64,000 nt of DNA from positions 375,001 to 439,000 of the forward strand of contig LSRY02000003.1 of assembly GCA_001643675.2 (NCBI GenBank), given 5' to 3'. The stretch's first letter is position 1. Every line of letters starts with the position of its first letter. The stretch is from Monocercomonoides exilis. Taxonomy: Eukaryota > Preaxostyla > Oxymonadida > Polymastigidae. Below are positions 20,401 to 34,554 of this stretch, piece after piece. The position numbers and the translations under genes are program-made. Under the pieces are notes generated by a model. It had not been told where the DNA came from, made no database searches, and saw only the letters and a list, made by a program, of their open reading frames with translations.

Positions 20401-23400
20401 CAAGGCGGAGGTTTCATCGGCAGCTGGGGAAGAATATCTTGCTGTGAAAAGGGCTCATACTTGGCAGCAGCAGTGAGAGGAGGAGGATGAAATGGAGGAG
20501 GAGGAGGAGGAGGAGGAGAAGAAGAAGAGGAAGGATGAAGAGGAGAAGGATGAGATTTTTGTGAGTTTAGTGTGCTGTTGAGAGGGTTGTGAGGCAGTGA
20601 GGAAGGCGAAGTGAGAAGAACAGCAGCAGATGAAGTGTAAGGAAGATTGCGTTGTTGTTGTTGTTGATTATTATTAGGAAGTGAAGAGAAGGAAGAAGAA
20701 GAAGAAGATGATGATGATGATGAAATGTTATCAGCTGAAGTACAATTAGCAGAAGAAGAAGAAGAAGAAGAATTATTTGATAGAAATGACGTAGCAATTG
20801 GTGTAACAGACGTATCATCTGTTGCTTGACTTGAAGGTACGTTGGCAAATGTCACCATTCTTTTCTTAGCTGCTCCATCAATTGGATCAGAAGAAGAAAA
20901 CGAAGAAGAAGAGGAGGAAGAAGAAGCAGAATATGATGAATAATAAATTTCTTCTTTATCTTCTCTCATCTCCTTCTCAGCTGTTGATGGAGGTGTTGGC
21001 GTGAGTGGAGGTGTTGGAGTAGGCGGAGGAGTTGGACTAATCGGCGGCTCATCCTCAAAATTGTCTTCTTCTTTATCTTCTTTTGTTTCTTCATTGTTCT
21101 TCTCTTTAGTTTTTGCAGTGAACATTTTTGGCTCTTTTATCTCTTCCTCCTCCGTTTTTGTTTTTGTTTCTTTCTCTTTTTCGTTTTCTTTTTGAATTTC
21201 TTCTTTTTCTTCCTCTTGTTGTTTTTGTTGTTGTGGTTCATTCACTTGTTTTTCCCTTGCCATTCTTTCTTCTCTCAAAGTCTTCAATTTTTCTTTCATT
21301 TTGGCATCTTTCTCTTTCTTTGCTTTGAGAATCGAATTAATCGTTGAGCTCATCTCGTTTATTCTTGCTGTCTCATTCATTTCATCTTCTTCATTGTTTG
21401 CATCCGACTTCACTTCTTCTCCCTTTTTTTCTCTTTCTTCACCATTCTGCATTTCTGTCTCCATCATTGGCAGTTCTTCACTCATTTCTCTAACATTCTC
21501 TGCTTCTCCTTCATTTATCGTCTCCAATGGCATCGCATTTCCTATCTGTTGTGCTTCATTCATCATTCCATTCTGCATATAATTCTGTGCTTGTTCTCCT
21601 TCTTCATTCATTCCATTCATTCCTGTTTGTTGAACAGTTCCATTCACATTCCCATTCACATTCTCATTCCCTTCCATCTCCTCCTCTCTCGGGCGAATGA
21701 ACTGTGGCTGAGTGAATGGCAAGTCACGAAGATACTTCGGAATCATCTTGATTGCTACTTCTGCCCCAAAGAAAGGGTTGCTGGTGTCTAAAGAGGCAGA
21801 CTTGAAGTGTTGTGTCTTTGGACGGGGCATCTCATTGGCTGGATGAGGAGGAAGAGAATGGGCAAGAGGAGGAAGAGGAGGAGGAGGAGAAGAGGATGAT
21901 AATGGCAAAGGAGCAGGAGTTGAGGAAGCCAGCTGAGAAGAAAGAGAAAATTGCTCATTCACTTCAGGCAATGCAGATGATTGAGTCTCCATTGCATGTC
22001 CATTTGATTGAGCTTCATTGTTTGCCTCGCTCATTTCAGCAGTCAAAGATGAATGAGGTCTAACTGTTCCATCGGTTGTCATTGAAAGGCTCCTCACATC
22101 AACAGAAGGAGTGTTCTTACGCAGAGCAGCTGGTGTGGTTGCAGTGAGAAGAGGAGAAGAGGAGGAAGAAGAAGAGGAAGAGGAAGAAGAATCGATTAAT
22201 AGATTGTTTGGTGGCTGAATTGTGTTATCATCAGAAGAAGAAGTGGATGGGATTTGAAGAGGAGTTGGTTTTTCTTCTTCTTCTTTTGCTTCGTCTTCTT
22301 CTCTTCTCTTCTCTTCAGCTTCTTCTCTTTCTTCCTTCTTCTTTTTGATTCTCTCTTCTCTTTCTCTTCTTCGTTTGTCTCTTTCTTCTTTGTCTCTCTT
22401 CCTTTTCGCATCTCTTTCTCTGATAAATTCTTCCCTCTTTCTCATCTTCTCTTCATGTGCTTTCTTCTTCATCTCCATTTTTCTTTCTCTTTCTCTCTCT
22501 TCCTCTTCCAACCTCTCCATTTCCCTCCTTTCCTTCTCTTTCTCCTTCTCCTTCTTCTCCTTCTCCGTCTCAAAACTCCTTGGAACATAAACTTCTCCTC
22601 TCTCCGCGCACTCCCTCTGCCTCTTCCTCTCCTTCTTCTGCTCAATCTCTGCAACAAGCGACAACAACGTGCCTGTTGTGAAGAGGGATACAAGAGAAGG
22701 ATCGCCAAAGAGAGAAGGAGGCGGAGGATATGGCTGCACAAGGGTGGGGTGCCGGCTCTTGGTGAGGTTTGAAGGAGGGCGGGGGAAGTTGGAAGAAGAA
22801 GAGGAGGAAGAAGAAGAAGAAGATGATGATGATTGAGAAGAAGAAGAATAAGAGGAAGATGAAGCAGACTCAGAATTGCCGAAGGAAGAATCTTGTTCTT
22901 CTGTGAGTATATCGCTTTCTCTGATGCATGCCAGCGACAAAACAAGGTCAATGAGGATTTTCTGGTGCACAAAAGGAATCCAACTGTCGCTGTGTGGAGA
23001 GGACGGATCACTCGTTTTGGCTCGGGCGAAGAAGCATTCAACGTCTTCTTCATCTTCATCCTTTCCTCTTCTTCCTCTTTTTCTTGTTCTTCTTTTTCCT
23101 CCTCTTCCTTTTTCTTGTTCTTGTTCTGCTTCATTTTTTGATTCAAATCTTCTAAAGTCTTCTCTTTTCCCTTCTCTTTGGTCATCTTCTGAATTAGTTT
23201 CTATCTCATCATTGTTACTCCCTTCTTCGTCTCCTTCTCCTTCTCCTTCTTCTCCTTTTTCACTTGAAAGAATTCTTCTGCTTTTCTTATGAGATGTCGA
23301 AACAGACGAAAATGGCGGGGTTACAAGTGGATTGCGCCTTATTTCTTCATCAAATTCCTTTTCTTTGCCTTCTTCTGCAATGTTATCAGACAAAGACGCA

Positions 23401-26400
23401 TTCTTCTTCTTCCTCCGAACAATCTTTTTGATAACTTTTTTGCTCTTCCCTTTCTTCTCTTTCTCTTTCTGTTCCTTCCCTTCTTCCTCTTCCTCTTTCT
23501 CTTTCCCTTCTTCCTCCTCCACATCCACCTCCACCTCCTTCTCTATCTCTTCCTCTGCTTTCCTCTTCTCCTCCAGCATAGCCGCATTCTTCTCGTTCAA
23601 CTCTCTCAATCGCTGCTCCAACTCCTTCAGCATCTCCATCTGCTGCTTGTCTTCAGCTGATATCTCGCTTTCTGCATCAGAAAGATCAGAAACTGATGAA
23701 ATCACTGACAAATCTTCATCATCCACATCTGTTGGCGCTAACCTTTTGACTGTTAAGGCATTGTGATCAGTGGATTCTCCTTCTTTTTCTCCTTTTTCTC
23801 CTTCTTTGACTTCTCCTTTTTCTCCTTCTTTGACTTCTCCTTTTTCTCCTTCTTTGACTTCTCCTTTTTCTGCTTCTCCTTCTTTTTCTCCTTCTTTCAT
23901 CACATTTGGTATATCAGAAATTGTATGAGATTTGTCCAATGCTGATTTGCTTTCTTCTTCTTCTTCACCTTCTTTTCCATCCCCTTCTCCTTCTTTTATC
24001 TTTTCATTTTTAACTTCGGCCCCTGCTCCTGCTCCTCCTTCTGTTTCTGTCGCTTCTTCATCTTCCACCTCAATCTCAATCTCTTCCTCTTCCCATTCCT
24101 CTTCTTCCTTCCTCTCTTTCTCTCTCCTTTCCTTCTCTGCTTTCTCTTCTTCATTCTCCTTCTCTTCTTTATTTTCTTCTTCTTCTTCTTCCTCATCCTC
24201 AGCCCACCCAAACTCCTCTCCTTCCTCGTTCTTCCCATTTACTTTGCTCATCTCCCTCTTCATCCAATACCCCATCCTCGTCTGCCTCACATGCGCCTTC
24301 AAACACCCCACAAACTTCCCTGATGACAGTAGCTCCATCACCACATGCCTCACCAGCGAGTCAATAAAGCTCTGCATAGAACCAGCTTTCTCAAACCGCA
24401 TCGCCAGCTTCCTCACAATCTCCGCCAGCTTCCTCAGAATGAGCGACGATCGCAGCCAGTTCTGCAATGGGAGTGGCTTCATCAGCTTCTCCAGCGGCGT
24501 CTTCTGCATCTTCGTCTGCAGCGCCTGCTGCTCCTTCACCAGTTTCTCCCTCTCTCTCTTCAGCTGCTCGATTGCCTCTCTCTGCATCTCATTCTCTCTG
24601 CCTGCTGCTCCGCTGGCGAGTGACGGGAGAGAAGAAGAGGGAGCAGAAAGAGCAGCAGTGAGGGCCTCAACCTCTGCCAGCGACGCCGCCAGCGACTGCA
24701 GCTGAGACGGCTGTATCATCGCCATTCGGTTTGTGAGGAATGTGAAGATGTCTGCTCGCCAGTACAGCCGCGGCAGATGAGGGAACGATGCTTCGAGTGT
24801 GTCTAACATCGCCTCGTTGTCGTCTTCCTGCAGAAGAGATAGAAGATTGTCTCTTTCTTGCTCCTCTTCTTCGGCTTTCCGCTGGCTGATCTTCAGACGC
24901 TCTCGCTCAATCTGCGCGTCTGACTGGAACACAAGTGTGCGGTTCATTTGGGTGAAGGCATCGGATTCTGACTCTGTTTCATCCTCTTCTTCGTCTTCTT
25001 CTCTTTCTCTTTCTCTTACTTCTTTTGTTTGCTCATTTGCTTCTTCAACTTTTTCATCATCATTTCTATCTGATCCGTCCATTAGCATCTTTTCTTTCTT
25101 TTCCTTCTTCTCCTTCTCTTTCTCCCTTCTCTTTCTCCTCCTCATCTCCTTCTTCACTCTCCTCGCCTCTTCTCCATCAAACCTCTCGTCCCATCCTTCC
25201 AACCTCCTCCTCCCATTCAACAGCAACGACGCCACACACCTCGCAATTCCAATCCCTTCACCTGCTTTTGTGAAGCTGTGATGCAAAACACACAGCAACA
25301 TCTCAATCTCTGCTTCTCCACAACACCTTCGCAGAAGCCTGCTGCGCAGATGGTTGAGCATTGGCAGCACAGGCACGCCTGTTGGGAAGAGGAACATGAT
25401 GTTAGTCAGCTGCACAGCACATTGGGCAGATGAGAAGGGAGGGTAGAGAGGAGAAGGGGGGAAATCGAGTGTGTAAAGAGGGAAGGAGTCTGCAAAGAGA
25501 GAAGGCGCGCGGCAGGTTGGGAGAGAAGAGGAGGCGAAGAACGACAAAAGAGAAGACAATACGATTTGGGTGTTGCTGTGGAGGAGCTGCAGGTTCTGCT
25601 GCTGGCTGTTGGCTGACTGGAGAAGAGTGGCACACAAAAGGGAAACAGTGCGGAGGATGGGGAAGGCCCAGATCTCGGCATAGGGAGAGGCAGAGGTAGC
25701 GGTGATGATTGCCTGGATATGAGATGTGCGCAAAGAGATTTGGGAAGAAGAAGGTTTTGCAGTGGAAGCAAAAGAAGAAGAGGAAGAGGAAGAAGAGGAT
25801 GCAAAGGAAGGAGATGAGCGTAAATCTGTTTGAGTAGAAGGAGTGCCGGTTGTTGAACGAATAGTTCTTGACCCGCCAGATGAATGAGAATTAGAAGAAG
25901 AAGAAGAAGAAGAAGAAGGATCAAAGACAGAAGGGAAGAACTGGAACACGCGGATGATGTAAGACAACGCAGACAGAAAAGAAATAGTCTCATTTGGTGT
26001 GGAGAGAGAGAACAAGCACAAAGGCAGCTGATCTTCTGCTTCTTCTGATTCTGTTTGCTCTTTGCTAAGATTATTATTTTCTTGTCTTTCTTCAGAGCTC
26101 TTTGGAGAAGTGGCAGTTTCAATTGAATCGTTTTTAATTTGTGCGTTTTTCTTTTTCTTTCTCAAATCTGCTGACTTCTTTGTGATGAGTGTGTCATCTT
26201 CATAACTATCCCATGCATCTTTGCTTTTCTTCTCCACATCATCTCCTTCTTCTCTTAATCCTTCCCCTCTTCCTTCCTCTTCTCTTTCCTCTTCTCCCTC
26301 TCTCCTGTTCTCCTTCTGTGTGATTGACAGAATTGTGCTGCACATCTCATGTGCTGCATCCACAATCTGCCCCAGCGTCTGCTCCACAATCTTCCTGTCT

Positions 26401-29400
26401 CTCTTCACTTCTTTTATCACTGATCGCAAAAACAACAACCTTTCTTCATCAAACCTCATAGCTGCTGCTGTTCTTTCGTCTCTTTCGCTTCCTTCTCTCT
26501 CTAACTCTCCCTTCTGCAGCCGCTGCACATCCTTCTCCAGCTGTGTCTGCACAGACTTCATCTTCTCTCCTCCATTCAAGACAGCACTGGAATCCTGTGA
26601 AGATTGCTTTTGTTGATTTGCCATCTGCTGCTGAAGTTGTTGTTGTTGCTGCTGCTGCTGTTTAATCAGGGCAGCCACCGAAGAAGCTGCAGTTGTTGCC
26701 TTTGCCGCTGCATTCGATGTCGACGTGACGAGAACAGAAGCAGCCAGCACTTCTGCAGGCGATGCCTGTGTGTTGAGGAACGTTGGCAGCTGAGCAGGGA
26801 TGTCAGCATGGGACAAGGGGGACGATCCTTCAATGGCTGGCAGACGACGCTGGAGTGGAAGAGGAGTGGAGTATGCATCATTGGGTGATTGATGCATCTG
26901 AACAAGCTGTTGTTGTTGGTTGATTCGCATTTGTTGTACTTGTTGCAGTGCTGTTGATGGAGAAAGAAGCATTTGCTCCTTTTGCTGCTGCTGCAGAAGT
27001 TGCTGAGGAAGCTGTGAATAAACAGTCATCCCACTCTGAGGTGAAGCAAATGACTGGGCAACACCTGAAATTGGGATTTTACCTCCTCTTTCAATGATAT
27101 TCATTCCATTCATTCCATTCATCGCCATCATCCCTGCCATCTCAGGTGTTGAGAAATACGTCTGCTGCCTCACAATCTCCATCCCATTGCTTCCACTTCT
27201 GTTCCTTCCCATTCCTCCTCCTCCTCCTCCTCTTTCTCCTCCAAAATCACCAGCAGCATTTGTCTGTGCGATCTGCCTCACTCTGCCCATCCCCTGCTGG
27301 TGCTGATGCACCACAATCCCTTTCCCATTCAGAATCCTCCTTCCTGTCTGCGGATCGTATCGGTGTGTCGGTCTGTGCGACTTCTCAATCAGCACCTCCT
27401 GCGGAATCGCTTCTGCCCCTGCACGATACGGCTGGGGGCGCTGCATATACGAAGAGGACTGAACGGAAGAAGAAGAAGAAGAAGAAGAGACACCTACCAA
27501 TGAAGACATCAGAGGTGGATGGGCTGACGGGCCGTTGAATCTCTGCTGCTGCTGCTGTTGTTGCTGTAGCAATTGTGAAGGAAGCATTGGACTCAGCTTC
27601 GTCACTGATGTCTGTTGTATTCGTGCATATGGATAACTGCCCAGCAGCCTCGCTTGCACTGTTGGATCAGCCAATCCAGTGGCATTTCTGCCTCTCCCTG
27701 CTCCATACTGTGCTATCCCCATGTTATCCAGCAATGCTCTGCTGCCTCCTCCCACAATCGGTGGCAGTTTTCTTCTGTCTGCAACACTTGAAGCTCCTCT
27801 TCCCATCCCCATCCCCATCCCCATTCCATTTCCCATTCGATTCCCCTCCTTTCCCGCAGCTCCACCGCTAAACAGCTCTTTCTTCTTCCTCTCCTCCTCC
27901 TCTTTCTTCATCTGCTCCAGCTGTTTCAGCGGCGCCTCGTTCTCATTCGCCCACTGCTCCCCCAGCTGCTCCAGCCCAATCCCAACACCAGCCACCAGCG
28001 AGGCGTCCAGCTCAGCTGCATACTTCTCCAAGAGGGCAGTGTTTGTAAGTGCAGCAAACTCCATCACCAGCCTTTCCACACAGTTCAGATAGCGCGCCAT
28101 GTTCCCGACGAACAACGGAGGCAGCTTCTGAATGAGAAGAGTGGCAAACGTGGCTTTGCGGCCGAAGGAGAGGAGAAGGCGAGCGAAGGAAGACGGGATG
28201 AGGGAGGAGTCTAAAGAGAGGTAGGACGTGAGGAGGTCAGAAGCTGTGAGCTGGGGATCAGAGTCAATTGGATCTGGCTGGAGAGAAAGACGAGGAAGAG
28301 GAAGAGAAGGTGACTGTTGGTGTTGAAGTTGTTTTTGTTGTTGTGATATGTTTTGAAATGAAGGCAAGTTGGCAGAAGATGAAATGGAAGCAAAAGGTAC
28401 AGAAGGAGAAATAAGCTGTGAAATGCTGGATGATAACGCTGAAGGTGTTTGGAGTGGAAGAGGAGAATGAGTATGTGCAGGTGATAGCTGATTGGGTGTG
28501 GTGGATGAAGGAGATTGAGTGGGAGGGAGATAGAGAGGCAGCTGTGACATGGAAACAGATGAGAAGGAAGGAGGAATAAGAGCATTGCGCTTGTTGTTGA
28601 TGACTTGTGGTGAAGCAGAAGAAGAAGATGATGGTGATGGTGAAGAAGAAAGACCTGATGAAAAAGGAGAAGAAGCAGAAGCAGAAGCAGAAGGTGTTAC
28701 TGCTTCTTTTCCTGCCTCTGTTTCTCCAACATTCTCCTTTTCTCCCTGTCTGGGTGTGAAGAATATCTGAGCATCCCATTCAGATTGACTCATCAGCTTC
28801 TCTTTCTCTTTCTCTCTCACTGACAACTCTTGTTTTCTATACTCTCTTTTGAGCTCTATCTCTCTTTCTCTCTCCATTTCTTCTTTCTCATACGACGAAC
28901 GCAGATCCATCTCAGAAAATGCATTATTATTATTGTTATTATTGTTATTCTTAGCATTTGCATCATTATTCCCTTGCTCATTCCATTCTTTGCTTCCATT
29001 TCTGTTATTATAATAACTTCCTCCTTCTTCTGCTTCAATATCTTTTCTTCTGCTCTCTTTACCAAAATTCCTGTTCTCATTATCATTTCCATTTCCATTT
29101 CCATTTCCATTCAAATTCTCCTTCGCATCCACCGACTCCTCTAGCAGCTCAATCAGCCGCTGCAGACGCGGATGGCGTTTGTGTTTCTGAGGCTGCGAGG
29201 AAAAAACATAAAGAGAATCACTTCGTAACAAACAAGACAGTGCTAAGATCAGCCCACCTTGATTAGAAGTGAACCAGCTCCAGGTGACTGATTGGAGGAG
29301 AGAGAGGTTCACACGAATGGCTTGGATATCTGCGAGTGTGAGGGAAGAGGAGGGGGAGGCTGAGGACGCATTGAAGAAGATGGATTGGAGAATGGCTGGT

Positions 29401-32400
29401 TGAGAAGACTGAGACGATTGTGAAGGAGATTGAGAAGGTGCTTGCGATTGAAGTGGGAACTGGGAAGAAGGCAAATGCGAAAGCAACTGCTGCTGATTGA
29501 AAAGCTGAGTATTCTGTCCATTTTGTCCATTCATCCCATTCATTCCCAGAGTCATCATCGTCTTCTCTCTCAGCGCCCTGTTAATCTTCTCCTCTTCTCC
29601 GCTAAGCTCTCTTTCCAGAACCACAAAGATGCATCTTATCAGCTCTGATATGCACTCCATCGATGCTCTTGCCACCAGAAAGTCTTCAGATGTCATTCCA
29701 TAGCTCAGCGTCTCCAGCACAAACGCAAAAGCACGGGGATCTCGAATAGCTAAGCAGACCATACGCATTGCGTTGCATTCAGCGAGAAGGAAGAAGAGAA
29801 GGGCAGGGTGAAGACGAAGAGGATGGGATTTGAGCAAAAGAGGGCAGTATAGTTGGCTGGCAATAGACTGGGTAGAAGAAGTAGAAGAAGAAGGGGAAGG
29901 GGAGCTAAGTGTAGACAAAGAAGCAGAGGAGCTGGTCAGACTCTGCTTTGAAGCCTGGTTTCCTCCACTTCCTCCTCCGCCTTTCTGCTTCAGTCCGTGT
30001 ACCTCCTTCACATCTGTCTCCACCTCGTACCCTCCGCAGCAGGGGCAGTAGTGCTGCCCTTTGCGATGGCGATGGTGGATGAACCCAAACTCCGCCATCC
30101 AATTCTCATCTTCATTCGAATTGGCACACGAAGAGCTGATGTTGCTATTACTACTGCTATTGTTAATGTTACTGTTAGTGTTATTGTTGAATCCTCCAGC
30201 CGAACACGATCTGCTTTCCATCTCTGCTGCCATTTTCTTCCTTTCCTCCGCCTCTTCCTCGCTCTCCCACACAATTATCTGCTTCTCCTCCTGTTTGCCC
30301 TCTGAAACCACCCTTCTTATCCTTATCCCCACAGCATCTGGAAACGACAGAGAAAACTTCTTGCAAAAAAGCCTTTGGAGGTCACCTGGCCGTTTTGTGA
30401 AGAGCTCAACTGCTGTTTTTGTGTCGAAGGCGAAGGAAGCTTCGAGCAGAGCAACGAGCAGATCGAGGCAGGTGTGTGCTTGAAAGAGAGAGAGGAGATG
30501 GGAAGGGAGGGTGATGGCTGAGAAGAAGGAGGAGGGGGTGAGAGAGAGGAGTGTGAGAAGGCGGAGTGGAAGAAATGACTCAGTGGAAGAGGAAGAAGAA
30601 GAAGAAGAAGCTGATAGTGATGAAGTGTTTGATGAAGTGGAAGAAGGAAATGCATTTTGAGATGATTTTGTAAAAGATGATGAATGCGGCTGAAAGAGAT
30701 AAGATGCATTGATTGGAAGAGAATGGGCGTTGTATGAAGAAGAAAAAGAAGAAGAAGATGATGATGATGAAAGTGTTTGTGTATCCGAGAAAAGCGCTGT
30801 GAATCTTGACTGCGAAAAGGGCGGAGCAACCGAAGACGATGGCAGGTCTGCTATTCTGTCTCCCTCTGCATCGCCCACAGACACAATCCTCTCTCCTCTG
30901 TTGCCCACCAGAAACCGCTCGTTCTTCTGCCTCTGCACTGCATTCTGCAGAGAGCGGGAGAAGGTGTGTGCGAGCGTGATCAGCCGCAGAAAGCGGGAGA
31001 CTGGTTTTGAGAGAGGAACAGGCTGCAGTGAAGACGAGGGTGTGGCTGGAAGCCTATCAAAAGGGGCAGTTGTTGTGGCTGTGGTGCCTGCTGTGTTCAA
31101 TCTGTTGACAGGCTCTTGTGGAAAACTTGATTTCTCTTTCTCTCTTTCTTTCTCTTTCTCTTTCTCCTTCTCTTTCTCCTCCATCTGCCTCTTCTGCTGC
31201 TGCAGCATCTCCGTCTCCTGCTTCACCCTCTCACGTGCCATCTCTATCTGCTGCTCAGCCTCCATCTTCGCCTTGTTCAGCCGCGCCAGCTGCAGCTGTG
31301 ACATGCTATTTGTCGCCTTCGACGCCTGCTCCACCCTTCTCGCCTGCTCCAGTGCAGCTTCTGCCCTCTCCTCTGCTGCCTGCTGAATCCTCACCCTCTC
31401 CAGTGCCATCCGCTCCTGCGCTGCTCTCCTCGCCTCTTCGTCGGCCTTCCGCCGCGCTGCCAGCTCCTTCACAAGCGCCTGCTCTTCTCGCCGCAGCTTC
31501 TGCTCTGTCTCTGCAATACGCTGCCGGCTCTCCAGAAAGCCCTGTGTCTCCCTCATCCGCTCAGCCATCAGCTGGATCTGCCGCCGCTTCTGCTTGTCCC
31601 GCTCGTCTTCCTTCATCTGCAGCGACTCCTCGTCGTCTTCGTCGCCCACTTCACTCAGCGTCTTCGCCAAAATCAGCTGCTGCTGTCTCATCTCCTCGTC
31701 GTCCTTCGCCCACTGCTTCTTCGCCCGACTTTCTTCCTCGTCCACTTCCTTCTTCATCCGCGCTATCACTGCTCTCCACTCGCTCCTCTTCCCTTCCAGC
31801 AGCTTCTCATCAGCCTCTCTCCGCTTCCGCCGCTCCTCCTCTTCCTTCCGCTCCTTCTCCTCCATCTCCAAAAGCACTGGGTCAAAGTCCATCGAGCCAA
31901 ACCTCACTTTTCTCCTTTTATTTCCTTCTAAGCCTGCACTTTTGGATCTGCCCCCATCGCTTCCTTCTTCACCGCCTGGAAATACCCCTCCTCCGCCCAT
32001 CATCCCCAACTCAATCTGCGCTTTCATGCGGATCCTTTCCACTTCCAGTTCTTTCAGCTTCTCTTCCATTTCTTCCATTCTTTTCTTTTCCTTCTCTCTC
32101 CGTTCTTTGTCTTTTTCTTCTATTTCCCGCCATTTGGCTTCCGATTCGTCATCTCCCCTCAAAAGAGAAATAATTCCTCCTTTCAGCTGCTCCTTTGGCT
32201 TCGGTTTGGGCTTTGGCCGCTGCTTGATCTGTTCTCTCTGCTCGTTGAACTCTGTTTGCGAATGGAGTTTTGGCAAAAGAGATGGTCTTTGCTTTCCTTT
32301 TTTGATATTGTCAATGCGTTGTTTAAAAGAATCCGAATCGGACTGAATTTCCCCTGGAGAAGAAGATGATGGAGCATCTTTTTGCTCGGTGGGCTGCGAA

Positions 32401-33127
32401 TCGTCGTTGTTCTTTTGAACAGAAGCTGAAGCAGGGTCAAAAAGAAGCGGTGTAGTTGAATGCACAATTGGAAGCTTCTTAAGTTTTGCGCTTTCCTGCG
32501 ATTGAACGATTGAAGAATGAGGAGAGATTTTGTGAAAGTCTGGAGGTAATCGAAGAATTGGATTTATTGAGTCTGCTTCTTCATCTGTTGTTGGAAGTTC
32601 AGAAGGTATTGGTTGAACTGATCCAAATAATTTTATAAACATGGCATTTGAGAAAGAAAATTCATAAAAAAATGACAAACATTCAGGATTATCAAATTCT
32701 TCGTCTTTTCTCTTTAGTTCAGAAAGAATGGAATTTATTTCTTTTGAGTCTTTGATGAAAATTTTATCATGAGAAATTTGAGTGAAAAATGCATCATACC
32801 TCCTTCTGTAATCAATTTTCGTTGAGAAGAAGATTTTTTAATCCCCATTTTGGAAAAAATTGGAAAAAGTTGATTCCAGTTGTCCATTCTCACGTAGTAT
32901 GTTTCTCCAGAAGATAAATGCATTCCATTAAGCAATGCAATAACGTCTCTCGTATTAGATCGTTGCGATATATACATTAACAAAGAATGAATCAGAGTTC
33001 CATTGAGAATAATTTTTTGTAGAGCAGCACTTGTAGTGACTTCTTCTGATTCCGATGTCATTGGAAGTTCAGACAAAGGTACTCCACAATTTGCAAGCCA
33101 TTCTGCGACATCGAGAGGTATTATCAT
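17442..33127 (-). CDS. Giant CH-like, coiled-coil, low-complexity protein (over 5,000 residues)
   Basis: Exon 1 is 33127-32800 and exon 2 starts at 32749 after a 50-nt GT-AG intron. Reading to the TAA at 17442 gives 5,211 residues; splicing at 17501 to 17152-15972 gives 5,585. Residues 1 to about 150 look like a calponin-homology-like fold (IPLDVAEWLANCGVPLSEL, then NWNQLFPIFSKMGI). About 320-690 is a strong Glu/Lys/Arg coiled coil. Later come helical islands separated by Ser, Gln, Asn and Glu homopolymers, a small Cys cluster (HYCPCCGG) near 1010, and repeats of GEVKEGEK near 3076. CH-like domains at the N-terminus of long coiled-coil proteins are common in flagellar and axostyle-type microtubule proteins, so a cytoskeletal scaffold is my guess. 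No known full-length homologue is recognised. The start Met at 33127 is the first in the exon 1 frame that keeps the CH-like region. Confidence 0.8.
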
Positions 33128-34020
<893 letters not shown>

Positions 34021-34321
34021 TGTATCTGGGAAAAACGAAATTTAAAAAATTAACATTTCTTAGTATATGAAATTTGAATAATCTTCTTCAATTCAAATAA
34101 ATCCATTTATTTCAAATAAAGTTGGTTTATTTTAAATGAAGTTGGTATATTTTGAATGAAGATAATTTATACAGATAAACGCTGAAAACCATCATGAAAA
34201 AATTTTGAAAAATTATATTTTATTTTTTGAAATTGCTAATTGGTTCATTTGGTGTAGTTTTTTGAAGTATAAATAATACATTTTTTTAACAATTTTGATC
34301 TTTAAGTTTTTAAATGGAAAT

Positions 34322-34546
34322 ATGACTAAATTCCAACAAAATGAGCTTCAAAGACAAAAAAAAAGAAAAAATCCGAGAGTTAAAGTTTATTTCACTTATA
34401 TTTTAATGTTTATTTTGGAAAAAACACAGATGATGCGATTTTCATTGGATAAAAATGTTGAGAGGAAAAGTGAAATGTTCCGAACAGTTTCATTTCATGA
34501 AACACAAATAACTGCAAAAGTGTACGAAATGAAGCGTGGAAGTTGA
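34322..34546 (+). CDS. Possible small basic protein
   Basis: An open frame from Met 34322 (MTKFQQNELQRQKKRKNPRV...) to the TGA at 34546. An internal GTTTAT...ACACAG segment (34388-34430, 43 nt) could be an in-phase-breaking intron, and the part after it reads MMRFSLDKNVERKSEMF, which has coding character and resembles the basic tails of nucleolar proteins. The hydrophobic middle (YFTYILMFIL) would be removed if that segment were spliced. No family is recognised, and it abuts a pseudogene, so it may itself be a remnant. Confidence 0.22.
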   Translation: MTKFQQNELQRQKKRKNPRVKVYFTYILMFILEKTQMMRFSLDKNVERKSEMFRTVSFHETQITAKVYEMKRGS

Positions 34547-34554
34547 CTACCTTG

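Noticed and set aside
22254-23766. Long plus-strand frames rich in Phe, Ser and Leu antisense to the giant gene
   Set aside because: Shadows of Glu/Lys codons on the coding strand; no Met context, domains or codon character of their own.
29190-29260. Possible intron in the giant gene (GTTACG...CCTCGCAG)
   Set aside because: Its removal (37 nt) would break the frame, which is open on both sides.
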